This document shows, piece after piece, positions 1 through 9,180 of a stretch of 64,000 nt of DNA. The position numbers and the translations under genes were made by a program. Position 1 is the first letter of the stretch. The number at the start of each line of letters is the position of its first letter. The notes under the pieces were generated by a model, which did not search any database, was not told the DNA's origin, and worked only from the letters and a program-made list of their open reading frames with translations. Source of the DNA: Tunturiibacter empetritectus (lineage in GTDB: Bacteria; Acidobacteriota; Terriglobia; Terriglobales; Acidobacteriaceae). The stretch is taken from the NCBI RefSeq assembly GCF_014201375.1, contig NZ_JACHDZ010000004.1, positions 186,001-250,000 on the forward strand, read 5' to 3'.

Positions 1-525
1 AAACAACTTCTCCACGTCGAGCCAGTCGTTGACGCGCTTGTAGCCTGTGACTCCGGCGTTGTGGGGTGAGCTGTAGAGGATGCCTTCGCCCATGAAACGT
101 CGGAGCTGCCGCGGGTTGTCGTCTATCAGATAGTCTGCGCGGAGGATGCTTTTGTCGCCACAGTAGACGATGTTGGATGCGGGGATGAACGGGAAGTGCT
201 TTGCCAGCCAGCGGTACTTCGCCTGGAAAGAGGTCGGCACCTCCATCGCGGCGGTGGCGATAAAGACCTCGTAGTTACCGTGCAGCCGCTCGAGGACACG
301 CTGCGACTCCGGCATCACGGCCAGCACCTCGAAGAAGTCGTCGGACCGCAGATAGGCGTCGAGTATGGCATGACGATCTGTTGAGACGACGTCCCACAAC
401 CACTTACCTTGCAGGTCTTTGAGGGTGACGTTCTCGCCGAAGTGCTGGTTGTAGCGCAGTAGATGCTCGCCGAGCGCATCCGCCATCACCTCGTCCATAT
501 CGATGCAGATTCGGGGGATTGCCAT
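1..525 (-). CDS. 5'(3')-deoxyribonucleotidase (NT5C family), 3' end cut by window edge
   Basis: Read from ATG at 525, 175 codons are visible before the window ends and the frame is still open, so the C-terminus is missing. The N-terminus carries the HAD motif DMDEV (Asp9 and Asp11, nucleophile and acid/base). Further on are CGDKS and an LIDDNP segment, which match the metal-binding end of NT5C-type nucleotidases. The family removes phosphate from deoxyribonucleoside monophosphates in the cytosol and has a usual length of about 180-200 residues, so only a few residues are probably lost. It is divergent from the peptidase at 640. Membership of the HAD/NT5C family is clear; substrate preference is inferred. 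Confidence 0.85.
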   Translation of the reverse strand, partial: MAIPRICIDMDEVMADALGEHLLRYNQHFGENVTLKDLQGKWLWDVVSTDRHAILDAYLRSDDFFEVLAVMPESQRVLERLHGNYEVFIATAAMEVPTSFQAKYRWLAKHFPFIPASNIVYCGDKSILRADYLIDDNPRQLRRFMGEGILYSSPHNAGVTGYKRVNDWLDVEKLF

Positions 526-639
526 CAGATCTTTGTTTTAGCAGGTGTCCACGCAGGTGTCCAAAAAAAGCGGGCCCGTGCCCTTCTCGACCCGCTCTTT
601 GGGTGCTTCGCGCGCGCGAATCGCGATAGGCTAAAGTCA

Positions 640-2331
640 ATGCTCACGATCACCCTCCGCAACCTGCTCCTCAGGTTTTTCCTGGTGTCCTGCAGTCTCT
701 CGCCGCTCTTCTCCCAGACTTCTAAGCCTGCTGCCAACGCAACGACGCCGCCAGCGATCAACGAATCAACGCATAAAGAACCCACCCACGCCGACCTTCT
801 GCGCGGAGCCTACGGGCCCTATCGCGCCAACAACGATCTTCTCTTTTATCGTCTCGACCTGCGCGTCGATCCTGAAAAAAAGTTCATCAGCGGAAGCAAT
901 ACGATCCGCTTCAAGATGCTTGCGGATGGCACGCGCATTCAGCTTGAACTCTTTGCTACTTTGCAGATCGACAAGATTTCTATGGGCAAGACCACGTTGA
1001 AGTATGAGCGCGATGGTGGAACCTTCTTCGTTGACTTCCCCAAGACTCTGCACGCTGGCCACACGTACTCGATCGACGTCCACTACTCGGGAAGCCCCGT
1101 GGAGACTGGCCGTTTCGGCTGCTTCACGTTCAAGCAGGACACAGCCGGCCATCCCTGGATCAACACCGCCTGCGAAGAGACCGGCGCGAGCGTCTGGTGG
1201 CCAAATAAAGACCAGTGGCGCGACGAGCCGCAGGAAGGAATGGAGATTAACGTCGCTGTTCCGAACGGCCTGATGGATGTTTCGAATGGAAAGTTCATGG
1301 GAAAGAAGGATCTTGGCGACGGCTTCACGCGCTGGGACTGGAAGGTGCACTACCCCATCAATAACTACGACGTGGCGTTGAACATCGGCAACTACGTCCA
1401 CTTCGACGACAAGTTCGGCGACCTGCCTCTGGACTACTACGTTCTGCCGGAGGATCTTGACGGGGCGAAGCGCCAGTTTGCGCAGGTGCCCGGCATGATG
1501 AAGGCTTACTACCACTACTTCGGCGAGTATCCGTTCAAGAAAGACGGCTACAAACTCATCGAGGTTCCGTACGCGGGCATGGAGCACCAGAGCGCCGTGG
1601 CCTACGGCAATCACTTTCACAACGGCTATCTCGACCGCGACTGGACCGGCGTCGGCATCAGCCCGCGCTTCGACTTCATCATCATTCACGAGAGTGGACA
1701 CGAGTGGTTTGGCAACGCCATCACGGCCGCCGACAAGTCCGATATGTGGATCCACGAGGGCTGGACCACCTACCTGGAGTGCCTCTACGTCGAGTACAAC
1801 TACGGCCACGAGGACGAGGTGAAGTACGTCAACGCGCTGAAGAAAAAGGTGAAGAATGACCGACCGATCATCACGGCACGCGGCACCAACGCCGAGCCTC
1901 CGCAGGATCAATACTTCAAGGGCGCACTCTTTATCAACACCCTGCGCAGCATCGTGGATGACGACGCCCGCTGGTTTGCGCTGATCCATGACTTCTATCA
2001 GCGCTTCAAATATCAGAACATCATGACCGAAGATGTCGTACAGTACTTCAACCAGCAGACCGGGAGGAACCTGACGCCGGTCTTCGATCAGTACCTGCGC
2101 CATACGGCGATTCCCACGCTGGAGCTGAAGTTCGACGAGCCCGCGGGCACGGTCCAATACCGCTGGCAGGCCGACGAAAAAGACTTTGCCATGCCTGTGC
2201 GCGTAGGCTTGAAGGAACATTGGGAGATGATCCATCCCACCACCGAGTGGCAGACCATGAAGACGCCGCTCACCAGAGATCAGTTCGATGTGGCGACCGA
2301 TCTGTACTACATCAACGTCGACAAACAGTAA
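640..2331 (+). CDS. Secreted M1 family metallopeptidase
   Basis: The predicted protein has 563 residues. The frame is open upstream to 463, but ATG 640 is chosen because it begins a clean signal peptide (MLTITLRNLLLRFFLVSCSL, then a polar mature start). The zinc site is complete: HESGH at residues 350-354 and the third ligand Glu373, an HEXXH-X18-E spacing typical of gluzincin M1 aminopeptidases. The substrate-anchoring GxMEN motif reads GMEHQ, a variant I recall from bacterial M1 enzymes. It probably trims N-terminal residues from peptides in the periplasm or outside the cell. The C-terminal ERAP-like region of large M1 enzymes is absent. The gene stands alone between the divergent nucleotidase and the next gene 100 bp downstream. 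Confidence 0.9.
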   Translation: MLTITLRNLLLRFFLVSCSLSPLFSQTSKPAANATTPPAINESTHKEPTHADLLRGAYGPYRANNDLLFYRLDLRVDPEKKFISGSNTIRFKMLADGTRIQLELFATLQIDKISMGKTTLKYERDGGTFFVDFPKTLHAGHTYSIDVHYSGSPVETGRFGCFTFKQDTAGHPWINTACEETGASVWWPNKDQWRDEPQEGMEINVAVPNGLMDVSNGKFMGKKDLGDGFTRWDWKVHYPINNYDVALNIGNYVHFDDKFGDLPLDYYVLPEDLDGAKRQFAQVPGMMKAYYHYFGEYPFKKDGYKLIEVPYAGMEHQSAVAYGNHFHNGYLDRDWTGVGISPRFDFIIIHESGHEWFGNAITAADKSDMWIHEGWTTYLECLYVEYNYGHEDEVKYVNALKKKVKNDRPIITARGTNAEPPQDQYFKGALFINTLRSIVDDDARWFALIHDFYQRFKYQNIMTEDVVQYFNQQTGRNLTPVFDQYLRHTAIPTLELKFDEPAGTVQYRWQADEKDFAMPVRVGLKEHWEMIHPTTEWQTMKTPLTRDQFDVATDLYYINVDKQ

Positions 2332-2432
2332 GGCGCATACTTAACAACTGGCGAAAGCAGTGCTAGACTTCGAGTTTTCCGCTGTAGTTGAATTTTTTCA
2401 GCGATCGAAGTGAGTGGAAAGAGAGACGTCAA

Positions 2433-3212
2433 ATGCATCCGGATCTTGAAAAGATGATCGTATTGCAGGCGCACGACGTAGAGGCCAACCGGCTTCGCGA
2501 TGAGATGGTGGCTTTGCCGAAACACGTCTCGGCGCTGGAGACCAAGGCGAAGGCGTACCAGGGTCAGCGCGCCGTCATCGTCGACCTGATCGCCAAAGAG
2601 GAGGCACTGCGGCGGCGGCAGGAGTCCGATGTGAAGGATCAGAAGGCCAAGATCGACCGCACGCGCAAACATATGGACCTCGCCACGACGACCGTGCAGG
2701 TAACCGCGTTCGAGCACGAGATTGCCTTTGCGCAGGCAGAGATCAGCAAGCTCGAAGATGCCGAGATCGAGAGCATGGAGCGTAGCGAGGGGCTGGAGTC
2801 GCAGAAGAAACTTGCTGACGATGCCGTCACCGACGCGACCGCAACGCTTGAGCGTGAGCGAGTCCGGGCGGCCGACACCATCGCTGCGGATAAGACCCTG
2901 CTGGCTGCGGTTGAGGAGAAGCGCATCGCCGTGCGTGCTGAGATCGGCGAGGCCGCGCTCTCCACCTACGACCGCATCGCAAAGGCGAAGGGAACGGCCG
3001 TAGCCGAAGCGCTCAATCAGAAGTGCATGGCCTGCCAGATGATGGTGCGGCCGCAGCGCTGGAACGACCTTCGCGATCGCAGCAACGACGAGACCATGAT
3101 GACCTGCGAGAGCTGTGGCCGCCTGCTCTACTACGATCCGGCGCGCGACGCCCCCCAGCGCAAGACCGTACCAGTGGAGAGCATCGCGGCGTCAATTATT
3201 CGATCGCTCTAA
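2433..3212 (+). CDS. Coiled-coil protein with C4-type zinc ribbon
   Basis: The predicted protein has 259 residues and starts at ATG 2433, with a purine-rich GGAAAGAGAG segment just upstream. The first 190 residues are almost entirely charged heptad-like sequence that should form a long helical hairpin. The C-terminus has two cysteine pairs, CMAC and CESC, separated by about 30 residues, which make a zinc ribbon followed by GRLLYYD. This matches the family often annotated as 'zinc ribbon domain / CT398-like coiled-coil hairpin', found in many bacteria and of uncertain role; nucleic-acid or secretion-related roles have been suggested. Nothing in the neighbourhood narrows the function. Confidence 0.85.
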   Translation: MHPDLEKMIVLQAHDVEANRLRDEMVALPKHVSALETKAKAYQGQRAVIVDLIAKEEALRRRQESDVKDQKAKIDRTRKHMDLATTTVQVTAFEHEIAFAQAEISKLEDAEIESMERSEGLESQKKLADDAVTDATATLERERVRAADTIAADKTLLAAVEEKRIAVRAEIGEAALSTYDRIAKAKGTAVAEALNQKCMACQMMVRPQRWNDLRDRSNDETMMTCESCGRLLYYDPARDAPQRKTVPVESIAASIIRSL

Positions 3213-3387
3213 AACCATCAAGCACAATACCGGCAGTGGTCTGCGCGAGATCTTTTAGAGCGGGCCTTTGCGTGCGGTCTGTCTTGTCCCTGGCGAGGCA
3301 CCCTCGGCTTTTCAACGGCTCTCGTTCAGCATTTTGTCCGAAACTCTCTGAATCCCGGCCTCGCCGATAGAAATCTAATTCCCACAC

Positions 3388-5058
3388 ATGGCAGCTACCG
3401 TAGTCGACCTCCCCGAGGCCCAGCTCTCTGAAGCGAGTAGTCCAGAGCACCACCCCACTGTGGAACGCCCCTGGCGTCCGCGGATCAACCCGTGGATCAT
3501 CGCCATGACGGTGACGCTGGCGACGTTTATGGAGGTGCTTGACTCCTCGATTGCCAACGTCGCGCTGCCACATATCGCCGGCGGCCTGGGCGCTACGCAG
3601 GACGAGGCCACGTGGGTGCTGACGGCGTATCTGGTCGCGAATGCCATCATCCTGCCTGCCGGCGCCTACATGACGACGTTCATCGGGCGCAAGAAGTTCT
3701 ACATGATCTGCGTTGCGCTGTTTGGCATCAGCTCCGCTCTCTGCGGCTTTGCTCCTTCGCTTCCGATCCTGATCTTCTGTCGCATCCTGCAGGGCGTTGG
3801 CGGCGGCGGTCTCGCGCCGTCAGAACAGGCGATTCTTGCCGACACCTTTCCTCCCGAGAAGCGCGGGCAAGCCTTTGCGATGTATGGCCTCGCCGTCGTC
3901 TGCGCGCCCGCGATCGGGCCCACGCTGGGCGGCTACATCACCGACAACTTCGACTGGCGCTGGATCTTCTTTCTCAACGTCCCCATCTGCCTGATCTCGC
4001 TGTTCCTCACCTCGCGCATCGTCGAAGATCCGCCTTATGTGAAGAAGCAGGTCGAGCTCTCGCAGAAGGGCGGCATCAAGCTCGACTTTCTCGGCTTCGG
4101 CCTGCTGGGTCTCACCTTCGGCTCACTCGAGTTCATTCTCGACAAGGGCCAGGAGGACGACTGGTTCTCCTCTCACCTCATCACCTTCTTCGCGGTGACC
4201 ATGGTCGTTGCGTTCATCGCGATGATCTGGTGGGAGCTAAAACAACTGCGCGAAGGCCATCGCCCGATCCTCAATCTCACACTCTTCAAACGCCGCAACT
4301 TCGCCATCAGTTTCCTGCTGATGTTCGTGCTGGGCTTCTCGCTCTACGGCACGACGATCCTGATCCCGCAATTCGTGCAGACACTGCTTGGCTACACCGC
4401 CGAACTGGCCGGGCTTGTCCTCTCGCCTGCAGGACTGATGATGATGTGCATGATGCCAATCGTTGGCCTTCTTGTGGGCAAGGTCGATCCGCGCAAATTG
4501 ATCGGCTATGGCTTCGTAATGTTGACGCTGTCGCTGATCACGATGCATACGCTGAACCTTGGCGTCAGCTATGGCTATCTGGTGTTTGTACGATGCTTCC
4601 AGGCATCGGGACTCGCCTTCCTGTTCATTCCGATCAACACGATCGCTTATATCGGCGTGAAGCAGTCGGAGAACAATGATGTGTCCGGCCTGACGAATCT
4701 GGCGCGAAATATCGGTGGCTCTGTAGGAACCGCGTTCGTCGCCACGATGCTCACACGCCGCACGGCGAACCATGAGACGAACATGGTCCGCAATCTTACG
4801 ACGGGCAATGCTTCCTTCATGGACCGGGTGGCAAAGCTGAAAGGAATGTTCGGCGGCCATACCAGTGGCAACCCCATGACTGGCACCGGCTCCCACACCG
4901 CCCAGGCTTATCTCTACAACGAGCTGCACCGTCAGGCAGGGATGCTTGCCTATCTCGACATCATCCAGTACATGGCAGTCTTCTGCGCCTGCATGCTGCC
5001 TCTGCTCTTTTTCATCCCGCGGCCGCCCAAACATGCAAGCCCTTCCGCCGGCCATTAG
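3388..5058 (+). CDS. DHA2-family MFS drug/proton antiporter (EmrB-like)
   Basis: The predicted protein has 556 residues and about 14 hydrophobic segments, the usual size and topology of DHA2 major facilitator exporters. After a polar N-terminal tail of about 35 residues, the first helix contains ATFMEVLDSSIANVALPHIA, the typical DHA2 helix-1 signature. GRKK after helix 2 is the motif A remnant, and a motif C-like glycine-rich stretch (GLAVVCAPAIGPTLGGYI) follows. It should export hydrophobic compounds across the inner membrane in exchange for protons. No membrane-fusion (EmrA) or TolC gene is adjacent, so its partners must be elsewhere or it works alone. The substrate cannot be told from sequence. 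Confidence 0.92.
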   Translation: MAATVVDLPEAQLSEASSPEHHPTVERPWRPRINPWIIAMTVTLATFMEVLDSSIANVALPHIAGGLGATQDEATWVLTAYLVANAIILPAGAYMTTFIGRKKFYMICVALFGISSALCGFAPSLPILIFCRILQGVGGGGLAPSEQAILADTFPPEKRGQAFAMYGLAVVCAPAIGPTLGGYITDNFDWRWIFFLNVPICLISLFLTSRIVEDPPYVKKQVELSQKGGIKLDFLGFGLLGLTFGSLEFILDKGQEDDWFSSHLITFFAVTMVVAFIAMIWWELKQLREGHRPILNLTLFKRRNFAISFLLMFVLGFSLYGTTILIPQFVQTLLGYTAELAGLVLSPAGLMMMCMMPIVGLLVGKVDPRKLIGYGFVMLTLSLITMHTLNLGVSYGYLVFVRCFQASGLAFLFIPINTIAYIGVKQSENNDVSGLTNLARNIGGSVGTAFVATMLTRRTANHETNMVRNLTTGNASFMDRVAKLKGMFGGHTSGNPMTGTGSHTAQAYLYNELHRQAGMLAYLDIIQYMAVFCACMLPLLFFIPRPPKHASPSAGH

Positions 5059-5386
5059 ACCTGTGCAAGTTACAAATTGCCGATTCCTACGCCCGGGATA
5101 ACTCTACGCTGAGCAAAAAGCACGATCGTCTGCACGAAGCTGCACCTTCGAAGCAAACGCCTGAAACCACTTCCCAGACTGCATTCATTTTCCTGTCGGG
5201 GCCAACATCAACAGCCTCTCTCATCCCAGGCAGAGCTTCCACATTGACATTCCTTGCGGCAAGGCGCACCATCTTTGCGTTATCAGGAATCGATGGGTTG
5301 CAGCGTTGAACCGCAGACAAGTTCAAGACTCCCCTCGGTAATTCCCCGGCCCCTCCTTAAACCCGGCCCCGAAGAAGGAGAAATCT
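5059..5386. other. Intergenic region, no gene recognised
   Basis: This 328-bp gap lies between the MFS exporter and the cytochrome c gene. A 79-codon minus-strand frame at 5087-5326 gives a protein I do not recognise; I see no ribosome binding site that supports it. A good GAAGGAG ribosome binding site for the cytochrome gene sits at the right end. No hairpin with a T-run was found. Confidence 0.5.
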
Positions 5387-5947
5387 ATGAAGAATCTCAC
5401 AGCTAAAGTGTTGCTTACCGCGGGCCTGGTCACGCTCGTGGGCGCCATCCATCACACCGCTCGTGCCGACGACGAAGATTCTTTCTTCATCGAACATCAG
5501 CGTATCGCCGAAGGCTTCAGAATTGCACCGGTACGGCTCAATCTCGAGCATAAAAACCCGGAGATGGTGGGCCTGGGCAGCTATCTGGTAAATGCCATCG
5601 GCGGCTGCAACGATTGTCATACCAACCCCAGCTATGCCGTTGGAGGCAACCCGTTCCTGGGCCAGCCCAAGCAGATCAACACGGCTGGATATCTCGCCGG
5701 CGGCCAGACCTTCGGTCCGTTCATTTCGCGCAATCTCACCCCTGAAAACGGACTCCCGGCCGGCCGTACCTATGCAGAGTTCAAGAACATCCTGCGAACA
5801 GGCATCGACTACGATCACCTTCACCCACAGATCAGTCCGCTTCTCCAGGTGATGCCGTGGCCCACTTACCAGAGCCTGAAGGACCATGACATCAAGGCCA
5901 TCTACGAGTACCTGAGCGCCATTCCATCGATTCCGCCCAGTTCGTAA
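5387..5947 (+). CDS. Periplasmic monohaem cytochrome c
   Basis: The predicted protein has 186 residues. A signal peptide ends near residue 27 (HTARA-DD), so the protein is exported. One haem-attachment motif, CNDCH, lies at residues 74-78, and Met156 in VMPWP is the likely sixth ligand. The order and spacing resemble one domain of the cytochrome c subunits of membrane dehydrogenases, but no dehydrogenase gene is next to it. The start is well supported by GAAGGAG eight bases upstream. It is likely an electron carrier; the partner is unknown. The porin gene follows after about 300 bp, too far to assume an operon. Confidence 0.85.
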   Translation: MKNLTAKVLLTAGLVTLVGAIHHTARADDEDSFFIEHQRIAEGFRIAPVRLNLEHKNPEMVGLGSYLVNAIGGCNDCHTNPSYAVGGNPFLGQPKQINTAGYLAGGQTFGPFISRNLTPENGLPAGRTYAEFKNILRTGIDYDHLHPQISPLLQVMPWPTYQSLKDHDIKAIYEYLSAIPSIPPSS

Positions 5948-6264
5948 TTAGGTGATTTTAACTGCCGGACTCACTCGGATCTTCCGCGATCTTTGCACCG
6001 CAGTCTTGGGACGACGAGCACCTCGGCTCGCAGGAGCCGTCCAGTCCAATACAAGAGCAGTGGTGCGCCAAATGGGGTCCTTATCAGACTGATGCGACCT
6101 AATTGAATTGCAACTCCGTCGTAGGGCGAGCAGTCCTTTACGAATTCATTATGCCTTCTTGACGAACTCGTTATAGCCGGCTCGTTAGGCTCTGAATATC
6201 AGCGCCCTGCGGCATGGCAGCTCCTTCTGCCAGCCACCGCGGCTGGTTGGAATGGAGAGCTTCA
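5948..6264. other. Intergenic region, no gene recognised
   Basis: About 317 bp between the cytochrome and porin genes. It has only a short GGCTC/GAGCC hairpin near 6030 and no T-run, so it is a poor terminator. I see no promoter with convincing -35 and -10 boxes and no RNA gene. Confidence 0.4.
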
Positions 6265-7872
6265 GTGAAAAACAGGATAACGTCATGCGGCCAGCGATTC
6301 GGTCTGGCTGCATTCACCTTTGCAGCGGGAATGGCTCTTTGTACAAGCGATCTCCGGGCTCAGACGGCAGAGCCGAATCTGCAGACGGCCGTAGAAAATA
6401 CTCAGGCTACACCGGAGCATCAGACAGCTCAGGATCAGAAGATTCAGCAACTGCAGGACAAGCTCGAAGAGATCCAGAAAGAGCTGATGGAGCTCAAACA
6501 GGCAAGTTCCTCGGCTCCGGAGACCCACCACACCACGACGGCGAAGGCCTCAGTTGCCGCGGCCGATCTGAGTGAAACGGAGTCGGAGGTCACCGACCCA
6601 GCCAGCCCGCACTCAGAGCCGTTCGCCTTCGCCGACTTCACCTGGCTCACCGGCAACCCACGAACCAAGGACACACCGTATGCCACCAAGTTCTTCACGC
6701 CGGATATACGTTCGGACGTGAGTTACACGTACGACTTCCGCCATCCGCAGGACGACACGATCGTAGGGTCGAGCGAAGTGTTTCGCTCCAGCGAGGTTGC
6801 ACTGACGGACCTTGGAATCGGCGGCGACTTCCACTACAACAATGTGCGTGCCCGCGTTTTGAGTCAGATCGGTCTTTACGCCACGGCCACGCCGCGCAAC
6901 GATGCCAGCCCCTCGCGCGGCCAGTGGGACCTTGCCGACGCCTATCGTTATGTAGGTGAGGCCAACGCCGGCTACCACTTCAACCTGCAACACGGCCTGA
7001 ACGTCGACGCCGGCATCTTCCTCTCCTACATCGGCCTGTTCTCGTTTTACCAGTTCGATAACTGGGCCTATCAGCCGTCCTACGTGTCGTCCAACACGCC
7101 CTGGTTCTTCAATGGTGTGCGCGTGCAATGGTTTCCTACGGCAAAGTTGAAGATTGAACCCTGGTTCATCAACGGCTGGCAGTCCTACGGCCGGTTCAAC
7201 AATCGGCCCGGGCTGGGCGGATCGATCCTCTATCGGCCAAACGGGAACTGGTCAATCGTCGGCAATCAGTACGGCTATGGAGAGGATGCGCTGGGCGTAG
7301 GGTCACGTACCCGCTACCACACCGACGATAGTGTTCAGTACAAGTACTACGAGCGGCGCGACTCCTTCCTCAGCAAGGCCGCCGCAACTCTGACCGGCGA
7401 CGCAGGTTGCGAAAGCGGCGGCGGCGTAAGCTGCTTTGGCAACGGGAAGACTGGACCGAAGCAAAGCTTTCTCGGCTTCATGGCCTACAACCGCTTCTGG
7501 TTCGACCATGACATCTTTGGCCTGACCCTTGGTGGAGGACGCATCAACAACCCAGGCCGTTACTTGGTCCTTCTTCCACCGATCAACGGAGCGACCGCTG
7601 CTTCAGGAACACCCTACTTCACCGAGAACCCGGGTGATCCGTTCAAAGCGTGGGACGCCTCCGTGACGGCAGACTACATGCCGAACCAGTACTTCACCTA
7701 TCGGCTGGAGTACAACCACCGTGCGGCGAACGTCCCCTACTTCGCCGGCCCCGGTGGCGTCACTCCGCCCGGAGGCAACACCGGCGCGGCGGGTTCTCTC
7801 GTCTCAGGTTGGAGCCCGGACCTTCGCAACAGCGAGAACCGCCTGACCGTGGCGTTTCTGATGAAGTTCTAA
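6265..7872 (+). CDS. Outer-membrane beta-barrel porin (OmpL/BBP2-like)
   Basis: GTG 6265 is preferred as start because GGAGAG lies about six bases upstream and a standard signal peptide follows (basic start, hydrophobic AAFTFAAGMAL, cleavage after LRA). The frame also allows ATG 6214, which has no visible ribosome binding site. The mature N-terminus (roughly residues 35-75) is a Gln/Lys/Glu-rich coiled coil, then a Ser/Thr linker, then about 420 residues of alternating aromatic/polar strands ending in RLTVAFLMKF. A terminal Phe is the classic outer-membrane protein signal. The fold matches 'putative beta-barrel porin-2' proteins. A coiled coil before the barrel may trimerise or reach toward the peptidoglycan. 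A strong terminator follows at 7910. The transported substrate is unknown. Confidence 0.8.
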   Translation: MKNRITSCGQRFGLAAFTFAAGMALCTSDLRAQTAEPNLQTAVENTQATPEHQTAQDQKIQQLQDKLEEIQKELMELKQASSSAPETHHTTTAKASVAAADLSETESEVTDPASPHSEPFAFADFTWLTGNPRTKDTPYATKFFTPDIRSDVSYTYDFRHPQDDTIVGSSEVFRSSEVALTDLGIGGDFHYNNVRARVLSQIGLYATATPRNDASPSRGQWDLADAYRYVGEANAGYHFNLQHGLNVDAGIFLSYIGLFSFYQFDNWAYQPSYVSSNTPWFFNGVRVQWFPTAKLKIEPWFINGWQSYGRFNNRPGLGGSILYRPNGNWSIVGNQYGYGEDALGVGSRTRYHTDDSVQYKYYERRDSFLSKAAATLTGDAGCESGGGVSCFGNGKTGPKQSFLGFMAYNRFWFDHDIFGLTLGGGRINNPGRYLVLLPPINGATAASGTPYFTENPGDPFKAWDASVTADYMPNQYFTYRLEYNHRAANVPYFAGPGGVTPPGGNTGAAGSLVSGWSPDLRNSENRLTVAFLMKF

Positions 7873-7909
7873 ACCGCCGACAGAGCCGCAATGCAGTTCA
7901 ATGCAGTTT

Positions 7910-7950
7910 GAGGGAGCCTCCGGCAATACGCCTGAGGCTCCCTCTTTTTT
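7910..7950 (+). terminator. Rho-independent terminator after the porin gene
   Basis: A perfect 11-bp stem (GAGGGAGCCTC at 7910-7920 with GAGGCTCCCTC at 7934-7944) encloses a 13-nt loop and is followed directly by six T residues, then ATTT. It lies 38 bp after the porin stop codon. Confidence 0.93.
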
Positions 7951-8049
7951 ATTTGAAGCGATCTCGCTGGTGGAGGGAAAGATGGACTTGGAAATCGGCG
8001 AGGCCCACAGCGCTCTACGAGCCTCGAGATCATCGCCAACTCCACGTAC

Positions 8050-9084
<1,035 letters not shown>

Positions 9085-9180
9085 GCGAATTTGGATGCAG
9101 CCAGAGGTCATTCCGCACTAGATTTTTACCTCTGCTATTTTTGTTTTGGTTTTTTTCGGTTTGTGGGCCGCGTTATCCAT

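Noticed and set aside
766..2235. 489-codon minus-strand frame across the M1 peptidase gene
   Set aside because: It is the antisense of a gene with a complete zinc site. The translation is rich in Val, Arg and His without any domain, typical of mirrored GC-rich codons.
5087..5326. 79-codon minus-strand frame in an intergenic gap
   Set aside because: No ribosome binding site, no recognised motif and no partner gene. It might be a remnant, but nothing in the sequence proves it.
9112..9180. T-rich stretch between the GH127 and aldo/keto reductase genes as a terminator
   Set aside because: The T residues are on the plus strand while both genes are on the minus strand, and there is no stem before them.
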